In this document: positions 57,908-64,000 of the stretch, in pieces | Layout of the letters: the number at the start of each line of letters is the position of its first letter | Position numbering within the stretch: the first letter of the stretch is position 1 | Source of the DNA: Bordetella genomosp. 1 | GTDB lineage: Bacteria > Pseudomonadota > Gammaproteobacteria > Burkholderiales > Burkholderiaceae_B | Reading direction: 5' to 3' | Assembly: GCF_002261335.1 (NCBI RefSeq) | Contig: NZ_NEVL01000005.1 | Location: 186,001 to 250,000, forward strand | Length of the DNA stretch: 64,000 nucleotides | Position numbers and translations under genes: made by a program | Notes under the pieces: generated by a model | What the model saw: the letters and a program-made list of their open reading frames with translations, nothing else | Databases searched by the model: none | What the model was told of the DNA's origin: nothing

Positions 57908-58431
57908 CGTGTCTGCTCCATCGGTTGCAGCCGGCGCGCCACGGTGGCGAGCAGGCCCAGCGCCAGCGCCCACCCGGCGGCCAGCCCGAGCCAAGCGAGC
58001 GGCGTCTCGATCGCCACCGCGCGCCAGCCGCGCGCCGCGCCCAGGTAGGCCAGCGGCGCGCCCACGGCGCCGAACGCCGCGGCGAGCCAGGGCCGGCCGC
58101 GCAGCCAGACCAGGGAATGGTTGAGCGTGAGCGCGAACGCGCACCACAGCGCCAGGATCCAGAGCGGCGCGCCGCCCGGCGGCACCGCGGGCGCGGCGGC
58201 CGCATGCTGCATCAGCCCCGCCAGCGCCAGGCCGCCATCGATCAGCAGACCGCATGCGGCCGCGGCCGCCATGAGCACGAGGTCGGCGCGGCGCTGCCGC
58301 GTCCAGGCCAGGTGCGCGGCGGCAAACACCAGCGCCGCCAGCACGCCGGGCCAGGCCAGGCCGCGGCCCGCGCCGATCACGGCGGCGAACCACACCGCCT
58401 GATAGCCGGCGAGGTTGGCCCAGAACGCCAT
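57904..58431 (-). CDS. DUF2878 membrane protein
   Basis: A 175-residue membrane protein with five to six hydrophobic segments and conserved motifs FWANLAGYQAVWFAAVIGA at the start and LWCAFALTLNHSLVWL in the middle, typical of DUF2878 proteins. The function is unknown; the family is regularly found with cyclopropane-synthase-like genes and DUF1295. It starts on the last base of the upstream gene's stop codon (TGATG) and overlaps the next gene by four bases. Confidence 0.87.
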   Translation of the reverse strand: MAFWANLAGYQAVWFAAVIGAGRGLAWPGVLAALVFAAAHLAWTRQRRADLVLMAAAAACGLLIDGGLALAGLMQHAAAAPAVPPGGAPLWILALWCAFALTLNHSLVWLRGRPWLAAAFGAVGAPLAYLGAARGWRAVAIETPLAWLGLAAGWALALGLLATVARRLQPMEQTR

Positions 58432-59735
58432 CACGCCGCTCCGCCGTCGCGCGCGGTCCAGCGCGCCGTGCCGGGCCGCGCGCCCGGACGCGTGAGCAGC
58501 AGGTGCGACACACCGATGGCGCGTTCGGCGAAGCCGCCCTCGCAGTAGGCGAGATAGAACTCCCACAGCCGCGTGAAGCGCGCGTCGAAGCCTTGCGCGC
58601 GCACCTCGCCGATGTTGGCCAGGAAGCGCAGGCGCCACGCCGCCAGCGTGCGCGCATACGACAGGCCGAAGTCCTCCAGGTGCACCAGCGCCAGGTCGCT
58701 CACGCGCGTCTTGGCGCTCAGCATGCCGTGGATCGAGGGAATGAAGCTGCCCGGGAAGATGTGGCGCTTGATGAAGTCCACCGAGCGCACCGCCTGGGCG
58801 TAGCGATGGTCTTCGATGGTGATGGCCTGGATCAGCGCGCTGCCGTGCGGCGCCAGCAGCGATTCGATCTTGGCGAAGTAGGTCTCCTGGTACTGCGCGC
58901 CGATGGCCTCGATCATCTCGATGGACACGAGCTTGTCGTACTGGCCCTCGAGGTCGCGGTAGTCGCGCAGCAGCACCTCGACACGGCCCTGCAGGCCGGC
59001 CTCGGCGACGCGCGCGCAGGCCAGCGCATGCTGCTCGCGCGAGATGGTGGCGGTGGTGACGTGGCAGCCATACTCGCGGGCCGCGTGCAGCGCGAAGCCG
59101 CCCCAGCCAGAGCCGATCTCGACCACGCGCTGCCCGGGGCCGAGCGCGAGCTTGCGGCAGATGGCGTCGAGCTTGCGGCGCGAGGCGGCCTCCAGCGTGT
59201 CATGCGGCCCGTCCCACAGCGCCGACGAATACATCAGGTCGTCGGAGAGGAACAGCGCGAAGAAGGGATTGCCGAGGTCATAGTGCGCGGCGATGTTGCG
59301 CCGGCTGCCGGCGCGCGTGTTCTGGCGCTGCGCGTGCCACAGGCGCAGCGCCCAGGCGCCGGCGCGCGCGGTGCCGGTCTCCATCGCGTCGAGCAGGTCG
59401 CGGTTGCGCACCAGCAGGCGCACCAGGCCGACCAGGTCGTCGGCCTGCCACAGGCCATCGCCATAGGCCTCGCCCGCGCCCACGCTGCCCTGCATGGCCA
59501 GCACGCGGTAGAACGCCAGGTCGTGCACGCGCAGCCGCAGCGGCGGCGCGCTCTCCTGCCCCACGCCCAGCACCACCCGGCCGAGCGGGTCGTCGATCAC
59601 CAGCGCGCCGCCCTGCAGCGCACCCAGCTGGCGCAGCACACGGTCGCGCAGCACGCGGTCGAGCCAGGACGCGGGACGGGCCTGGCGCAGCGCGTCGTCG
59701 AGCGCCTCGCGCTCGGGAGTCGGCGTGGGATTCAT
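58431..59735 (-). CDS. cyclopropane-fatty-acyl-phospholipid synthase family methyltransferase
   Basis: A 434-residue full-length CFA-synthase-type enzyme, which transfers a methylene or methyl group from SAM to the double bond of membrane phospholipid acyl chains. The N-terminal lipid domain is followed by HYDLGNPFFALFLSDDLMYS (151-170), SAM motif VVEIGSGWGG (204-213), DKLVSIEMIEAIG and the C-terminal FPGSFIPSIHGM. It is soluble and acts at the membrane surface. Strong AAGGAGA before ATG 59735; the last four bases of the upstream gene overlap. Product could be cyclopropane, methylated or furan-precursor acyl chains depending on its partners. Confidence 0.93.
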   Translation of the reverse strand: MNPTPTPEREALDDALRQARPASWLDRVLRDRVLRQLGALQGGALVIDDPLGRVVLGVGQESAPPLRLRVHDLAFYRVLAMQGSVGAGEAYGDGLWQADDLVGLVRLLVRNRDLLDAMETGTARAGAWALRLWHAQRQNTRAGSRRNIAAHYDLGNPFFALFLSDDLMYSSALWDGPHDTLEAASRRKLDAICRKLALGPGQRVVEIGSGWGGFALHAAREYGCHVTTATISREQHALACARVAEAGLQGRVEVLLRDYRDLEGQYDKLVSIEMIEAIGAQYQETYFAKIESLLAPHGSALIQAITIEDHRYAQAVRSVDFIKRHIFPGSFIPSIHGMLSAKTRVSDLALVHLEDFGLSYARTLAAWRLRFLANIGEVRAQGFDARFTRLWEFYLAYCEGGFAERAIGVSHLLLTRPGARPGTARWTARDGGAA

Positions 59736-60517
59736 GAGGTCTCCTTCGGGCCGCGGTCGGCGCGGCCGGGGTGATCGTGGACGGGGGTGCGCTTGAGCCA
59801 CAGCCGCAGCGCCTGCCAGTGGATGGCGCCGATGACCTGCAGGGTCATCAGCGGATAACGCAGCAGCACGCGCGCCAGCGCGGCGCCGTCGAGCGGCCGC
59901 CGCCACAGGGCCAGGTCCGCGTCGAACTCGGGGGCCAGCCCGCGCAGCACCTTCATGTGCACGCGCAGCTCCTCGCCGGGCTCGGTGAAGCGCCAGTCAT
60001 AGCGCCGGTCCATGGCCATGAACGGCGACACGTGGAAGTCCTTGTCGAATTCCCAGCACCACAGCCGCCCGTGGCGCTGCGCCCGCGTCAGCGGCAACAC
60101 ATAGGCATGGCGTTCGCGCCACGGCGTGTTGGTGATGTCGGCCACGATGGACGACAGCGTGCCGTCGGCGGCGTGGCAGTAGTAGAAGGTGACCGGATTG
60201 AACACATAGCCGCCGTAGCGCAGGTGCGTGAGCATGCGCACCGGCCCGGCCGGCATGCTGCCGGTGGCCTCGCGCACGCGTTCGCGCACCGCCTGCGCCA
60301 GCGGCACGTCCGGATCGCCGAGATAGTCGGCGCGGCGCCACTGCGCGAGGTTGCGGCGGTTCACCGACCACAGCCAGCGCCGGTCGAACGCCTGGTCCAG
60401 CTCGTCGAGGTCGAGATAGAGCTGGGCCATGCGATAGCGGAAGGCGTGCGGCGTCGGCGCGTGCCGGCTGTGCGTGACGCGACCTTCGTAGACGGCGCTG
60501 TGCACGACGCGGCTCAT
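59732..60517 (-). CDS. DUF1365 protein
   Basis: A 261-residue protein of the DUF1365 family, recognised by VVHSAVYEGRVTHSRHAPT at the start, HLRYGGYVFNPVTFYYCH in the middle and KDFHVSPFMAMDRRYDWRF later on. Its molecular role is unproven; it is nearly always found between a FAD amine-oxidase-like gene and a CFA-synthase-like gene, as here. No clear membrane segment except a possible one near the C-terminus. It overlaps both neighbours by four bases (ATGA), so it is translationally coupled on both sides. Confidence 0.93.
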   Translation of the reverse strand: MSRVVHSAVYEGRVTHSRHAPTPHAFRYRMAQLYLDLDELDQAFDRRWLWSVNRRNLAQWRRADYLGDPDVPLAQAVRERVREATGSMPAGPVRMLTHLRYGGYVFNPVTFYYCHAADGTLSSIVADITNTPWRERHAYVLPLTRAQRHGRLWCWEFDKDFHVSPFMAMDRRYDWRFTEPGEELRVHMKVLRGLAPEFDADLALWRRPLDGAALARVLLRYPLMTLQVIGAIHWQALRLWLKRTPVHDHPGRADRGPKETS

Positions 60518-61815
60518 GCCGCGACCTCGTCGGGTTGCATGAACGCCGAACGCAGCCGCGCGCCGGGCGTCCACGAGGGCTCCGCGCTCAGGCCGCGCGC
60601 CACGTCCACCGCGCTGCGCACGCCGTCCTCGTGAAAGCCCCAGCCCCAGTAGGCGCCGGCATACCAGGTGCGGCGCCGGCCCGAGATCTCGTGACGGCGC
60701 GCCTGCGCCGCCACCGACGCGGCGGTGTAGACGGGATGGTGATACTGCATCCTGCGCAGCACCCGCGCGGGGTCGATGGCCTCGCTGCGATTGAGCGTCA
60801 CGATGAAGGGCTCGGGCGCATCGATGCCCTGCAGCTGGTTCATGCAGTAGCTCACGGTGCAGGGCTGGTCGGGGCCGGCCGGCACGTAGGCGTTCCAGGC
60901 CGCCCAGGCCTTGCGGTTGACTGGCAGCAGCGTGGCGTCGGTGTGCAGCACCACGTCGTTGGGCTGATAGGGGATGGCGCCCAGGATCTCGCGTTCGGCA
61001 GGGCTGGCATCGCCCAGCATGGCGAGCGCCTGGTCGCTGTGGCAGGCGAACACCACCTGGTCGAAACGTTCCGTGCCATCGGCCAGGCGCAGCTGCACCC
61101 CATCGCCGTCGCGCAGCACCTGCCGCACCGGGCATGCGAGGCGCTCGCTCACGTGCCAGCGCCGCCGCATCGCGCGCACGTAGGTCGACGAGCCGCCCCG
61201 CACCACGCGCCATTGCGGCCGCTGGGTGGCCTGCAGCATCTGGTGATTGGCCATGAACTGCACCAGATAGCGCGCCGGGAAGGCCAGGATGCCGGCCGGC
61301 GGCGAGGACCACAGCGCCGAGGCCATCGGCACCAGGTGATCGTCGCGGAACGCCGCGCCGTAGCCGTTCTGCGCCAGGTACTCGCCCAGCGTCGGGCCCG
61401 GCCCGGTGTCGTGCAGCAGCGCGGGCGCCTCGCGATAGAAGCGCAGCAGATCGCGCACCATGCCGGCGAAGCGCAGCGACAGCAGGTTGCGGCGCTGGCA
61501 GAACAGGCCGTCCAGGCTGGTGGCGTTGTACTCCAGGCCGCTGGCCGCGTTCTGCACCGAGAAGCTCATGGTGGTGGGCTGGCTCGCCACGCCGAGCTCA
61601 TCGAGCAGCCGCGTGAACAGCGGATAGTGCTCCGGGTTGTGCACGATGAAGCCGCTGTCGACCGCGTAGTAGCGCGCGTGGCGCTCGATCTGGTGCGTAT
61701 GCGTGTGCCCGCCGAGGTAGTCGTTGGCCTCGAACAGGGTCACGGCATGGCGCCGCGACAGCAGGTAGGCGCTGGTCAGGCCGGCCACGCCGGCACCGAT
61801 GACGGCAATCCGCAT
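60514..61815 (-). CDS. FAD-dependent amine-oxidase-like oxidoreductase
   Basis: A 433-residue flavoprotein of the amine oxidase/protoporphyrinogen-oxidase fold. The FAD-binding GAGVAG (residues 7-12) in IAVIGAGVAGLTSAYLLSRR is followed by the acidic FEANDYLGGHTHTH. The C-terminal part ends with the second FAD motif (TWYAGAYWGWGFHEDGVRSA). Homologues lie beside DUF1365 and CFA synthase in many bacteria; in Rhodobacter such genes belong to the singlet-oxygen response and have been linked to unusual fatty acids. Here it follows the desaturase gene by two bases. It probably oxidises an acyl chain (inference). Confidence 0.92.
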   Translation of the reverse strand: MRIAVIGAGVAGLTSAYLLSRRHAVTLFEANDYLGGHTHTHQIERHARYYAVDSGFIVHNPEHYPLFTRLLDELGVASQPTTMSFSVQNAASGLEYNATSLDGLFCQRRNLLSLRFAGMVRDLLRFYREAPALLHDTGPGPTLGEYLAQNGYGAAFRDDHLVPMASALWSSPPAGILAFPARYLVQFMANHQMLQATQRPQWRVVRGGSSTYVRAMRRRWHVSERLACPVRQVLRDGDGVQLRLADGTERFDQVVFACHSDQALAMLGDASPAEREILGAIPYQPNDVVLHTDATLLPVNRKAWAAWNAYVPAGPDQPCTVSYCMNQLQGIDAPEPFIVTLNRSEAIDPARVLRRMQYHHPVYTAASVAAQARRHEISGRRRTWYAGAYWGWGFHEDGVRSAVDVARGLSAEPSWTPGARLRSAFMQPDEVAA

Positions 61816-61817
61816 GT

Positions 61818-62822
61818 TCAGTCCTTGGCCTTGGCCAGCACCCACGCGGGCACCGGCTTGAGATCCCAGATCAGGCCGCAGGCGGCGAGCAGCCGCAGCC
61901 CGTACCAGGTGATGTCGATTTCGTGCGCACGGAAACCCTGGCGCGCCGAACCGGGGTAGAAATGGTGGTTGTTGTGCCAGCCCTCGCCGAACGTCAGCAG
62001 CGCCAGCCAGGCGTTGTTGCGGCTGTCGTCGCGGGTGTCGTAGCGCCGCTTGCCGTAGCGGTGCGCCAGCGAATTGATCGTCACGGTCGCGTGGAACAGC
62101 ACGACCGTGGAGATGAAGAAGCCCCAGACCAGCATCTGCGGTCCGTCGGTGCTCAATTGCGGCGCGACCCGCGCCAGCAGGGCGCCCAGGCCGTACAGCA
62201 GCGCGCCCAGCGCCGCGGGCACCGCCACGTCGTAGCGGTCGAGCCAGCGCAGCTCGGCATAGCCGCGCAGGTCGGGCACGCGCTTGAGGTCGGTGGCGAA
62301 GGCGCGCGAGGTCAGGAACCAGCCCATGTGGCTGCGCCAGAAGCCCACGCGCGACGGCGCGTGCAGATCGCGCTCGGTGTCGGCGTGGCGATGATGATGG
62401 CGATGATGCGCGGCCCACCACAGCGGCCCGCGCTGCGCGCACGACGCGCCCAGCACCGCGAAGACGAACTGCGCGGCGCGCGAGGTGCGGAAGGTGCGAT
62501 GCGAGAAGTAGCGGTGATAGAAGCCGGTGAGCGCGAACATGCGCAGCGCATACATCAGGAGCGCCACCGCCACCGCCACCGGCGACACCCCGACCCACAG
62601 CACCGCGAAGCAGCCCAGGTGCAGCAGCACGAAGGGCACGGCGCGCGCCCAGTCGATGCGATCGGCGTCGGACAGGCCGGCGGCCGGTACATCGCCCGGC
62701 GCCATGCCGGCCGCCGGTCCTTCGGCGCCGGCCTGGCTGTCGAACCAGCGCGCGACCGCGGCCCAGGCGCCCGGCGGGCGGGCGCGCTGCGAGTCGGTCG
62801 GAAGGGTGTGACGCGAAGACAT
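61818..62822 (-). CDS. membrane fatty acid desaturase (delta-9 acyl-CoA/acyl-lipid type)
   Basis: A 334-residue di-iron membrane desaturase. The three histidine boxes are HRYFSHR (103-109), HHRHHHRH (139-146) and EGWHNNHHFYPGSARQGF (280-297), typical of delta-9 desaturases. Four membrane segments are predicted, and the first about 50 residues are a variable cytoplasmic tail. It adds a double bond to acyl chains and so would supply substrate for the two SAM methyltransferases of the operon. It is the first gene of this tight cluster; CAGGAC precedes the ATG. The esterase gene ends 59 bases upstream, so the operon promoter is either in that gap or further up. Confidence 0.94.
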   Translation of the reverse strand: MSSRHTLPTDSQRARPPGAWAAVARWFDSQAGAEGPAAGMAPGDVPAAGLSDADRIDWARAVPFVLLHLGCFAVLWVGVSPVAVAVALLMYALRMFALTGFYHRYFSHRTFRTSRAAQFVFAVLGASCAQRGPLWWAAHHRHHHRHADTERDLHAPSRVGFWRSHMGWFLTSRAFATDLKRVPDLRGYAELRWLDRYDVAVPAALGALLYGLGALLARVAPQLSTDGPQMLVWGFFISTVVLFHATVTINSLAHRYGKRRYDTRDDSRNNAWLALLTFGEGWHNNHHFYPGSARQGFRAHEIDITWYGLRLLAACGLIWDLKPVPAWVLAKAKD

Positions 62823-62881
62823 GATGACAGTCCTGGATCGTTGGCCTCAGCCCTATCTACGAGGCCCGGGGCCAGACGGAT

Positions 62882-63799
62882 TCATTGGGGAAAACCCGTA
62901 TCCGAACAGGGGAGGACGGCGCCGCCGGCCGCCTCGCCGGACGGCGCGGGCGCGGCCTGCACGTAGGCCGCGAGGTCGTCCAGCACCGGCGCCCGCCAGC
63001 GCAGCGGCCGCGCCAGGGCGCCCACCAGCATGCCGTGGCCGAGCCGCGGGTAGTCGATCACGCGCACCGGCACGCCGGCGCGCCCGAGCGCCGCGGCCAG
63101 GCCGTCGGTGTTGCGGCGGGGATCGACGGTGGTGTCCGCGCGCCCGGCCAGCAGCAGCGTGGGCGGCGCATCGGCCGACACGTGCGCGAGCGGCTGCGTG
63201 TCGGCCGGGGTGTCGGGATAGGGAAACACCTGCTGCAGCGCGCGCGAGGTGAGCGGCAGGAAGTCGTAGGGGCCGGCCATGCCGACCCAGCCGGCCAGCT
63301 CGCTCGGAGCGCGCCCGCAGGCCCGCAGCCAGCGCGCGTCCAGCGCCACCATGGCGGCGTTGTAGGCCCCGGCGCTGTGCCCCGCCACGAACACGCGGCG
63401 CGGGTCGCCGCCGTAGTCGCCCGCATGCGCGAGCGCCCAGGCCACGGCCTGCGCGCTGTCCGCGACGAAGGCGGGATAGACGGCCTCGGGGTAGCGCCGG
63501 TAGTCGGCCACCATCGTGACGATGCCGCGCCCGGCCAGGGCCGCGCCAACGAAGGCATAGTCGCCGCGGCTGCCGTTGCGCCAGCTGCCGCCGTAGAAGA
63601 ACACCACCACCGGCGCGCCGGCGGCCCCGGGCGGGGCGTACACGTCGAGCCGTTGCGCGGGCAACGATCCGTACGGCACGCCCTCGGCCACGCGGCGCGC
63701 GTCGCCGTCGGCGCCGTTGAGCAAGGTGAAGGGGGAGCAGCCCGCCAGCAGCAGCGGCAGGCCCAGCAGGCAGAGCGACGCGATCAGGGCCTCACGCAT
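62882..63799 (-). CDS. alpha/beta-hydrolase lipoprotein, probable esterase
   Basis: A 305-residue alpha/beta hydrolase with a lipoprotein signal (lipobox LLAGC, Cys21), so it is membrane-anchored in the periplasm. The oxyanion-hole segment VVVFFYGGSWRNGSRGDYAF (the HGGxW of related esterases appears as YGGSW), nucleophile motif GHSAG (Ser142), an Asp in LLAGRADTTVDP and the His in PRLGHGM complete the triad. It resembles small carboxylesterases of the BD-FAE/kynurenine-formamidase-like group. The substrate is unknown. It lies just upstream of the lipid operon in the same direction and may be co-transcribed. Confidence 0.88.
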   Translation of the reverse strand: MREALIASLCLLGLPLLLAGCSPFTLLNGADGDARRVAEGVPYGSLPAQRLDVYAPPGAAGAPVVVFFYGGSWRNGSRGDYAFVGAALAGRGIVTMVADYRRYPEAVYPAFVADSAQAVAWALAHAGDYGGDPRRVFVAGHSAGAYNAAMVALDARWLRACGRAPSELAGWVGMAGPYDFLPLTSRALQQVFPYPDTPADTQPLAHVSADAPPTLLLAGRADTTVDPRRNTDGLAAALGRAGVPVRVIDYPRLGHGMLVGALARPLRWRAPVLDDLAAYVQAAPAPSGEAAGGAVLPCSDTGFPQ

Positions 63800-63903
63800 G
63801 CGTGGCCCCGCGTTCCGGTACAGCAGTCATGGCAGATCCCGTATCAGGCGTGGATATCCTGACTTACGGACGGGACCGGCTCCTGGATGCGCGGACGCTA
63901 CGG

Positions 63904-63932
63904 GCTGCCCGCCGCGCGCGGCGGCGGGCAGC
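63904..63932 (-). terminator. hairpin after the truncated gene at the window end
   Basis: A 12-bp perfect stem (GCTGCCCGCCGC / GCGGCGGGCAGC) with a GCGCG loop, nine bases after the stop codon of the gene that runs out of the window. No T-tract. Confidence 0.6.
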
Positions 63933-63940
63933 GGTCGACC

Positions 63941-64000
63941 TCAGATCGACAGCACGTCGCCGCTCATGATGACGGGCCCGGTGGGCTTGCCGGTGGGCGA
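63941..64000 (-). CDS. 3' end of a gene running out of the window
   Basis: The last 19 codons of a minus-strand gene: SPTGKPTGPVIMSGDVLSI and a stop codon. It is called because codon composition is like the other genes and a hairpin follows its stop. The product is not identifiable from so few residues. Confidence 0.5.
   Translation of the reverse strand, partial: SPTGKPTGPVIMSGDVLSI

Noticed and set aside
56028-58205. Long fusion-like frames in the lipid operon (for example a methyltransferase with about 360 extra N-terminal residues)
   Set aside because: Extensions overlap the upstream genes in another frame; internal ATGs with AGGAG-type sites and normal family lengths exist for each.
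1-64000. tRNA, rRNA, riboswitch, transposon ends or prophage genes
   Set aside because: None found by eye: no T-box, cloverleaf, transposase or integrase motifs. This is a visual scan, so a short ncRNA could be missed.

Overview
The window is very GC-rich, densely coded DNA. The gene families point to a betaproteobacterium of the Burkholderiales, most likely Alcaligenaceae (Bordetella/Achromobacter relatives): a Bug-type solute receptor, TctA/TctB permeases, a pertactin-like autotransporter, many LysR regulators, and a bacteriophytochrome. This is inferred from gene content only; there is no rRNA or marker gene to prove it. I saw no tRNA, rRNA, insertion sequence, prophage or CRISPR array. 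It reads as ordinary chromosome.

Layout. 1-1110: 3' part of a GlxA-type AraC regulator, then an unannotated 48-codon gene with a strong ribosome binding site. 1136-6543 (minus): a large autotransporter and a tctB-tctA transporter pair with no receptor gene beside it. 6974-12504: a divergent AraC regulator and a tightly overlapping five-gene operon (AhpD-like protein, acyl-CoA-dehydrogenase-like flavoprotein, ABC ATPase, Tat-exported binding protein, permease). 12541-14789 (minus): LysR regulator and a carbamoylase/hydantoinase-type amidohydrolase behind a classical LysR box. 15484-18124: histidine kinase, FixJ/NarL-type response regulator and an exported HbpS/GlcG-like protein; two copies of one long perfect palindrome flank the kinase/regulator pair. 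18238-22873: lactonase-like beta-propeller, LacI regulator, nadE and an amino-acid permease. 23123-27750: TonB-dependent receptor with a Fur-like site, then a LysR/MFS divergent pair.

27835-36370 is rich in signalling: a PAS hybrid kinase, a cupin, a LysR regulator, and a bacteriophytochrome operon (BphP, single-domain receiver, then a REC-PAS-kinase-REC-REC protein). 36723-42868 holds two exported WG-repeat paralogues in one operon. 42980-48606 holds a GAF-GGDEF cyclase, two proteins of unknown function and a chemotaxis receptor. One of the unknown genes has a good flagellar sigma-28 promoter and lies divergent to the chemoreceptor. 48682-52220: Bug receptor plus M20 peptidase operon with a divergent LysR regulator. 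52373-55439: ferritin-like protein and a large monofunctional catalase.

56017-62822 (minus) is a compact eight-gene lipid operon: fatty acid desaturase, FAD amine-oxidase-like protein, DUF1365, cyclopropane-synthase-type methyltransferase, two membrane proteins (DUF2878, DUF1295), a second methyltransferase and a lipocalin lipoprotein. Its composition resembles gene sets tied elsewhere to cyclopropane or furan fatty acids and singlet-oxygen defence. A lipoprotein esterase lies just upstream, and the window ends inside the 3' end of another minus-strand gene.

Several start sites were moved from the longest open frame to an internal start on the basis of ribosome binding sites, overlaps or promoters; each case is explained in its entry.
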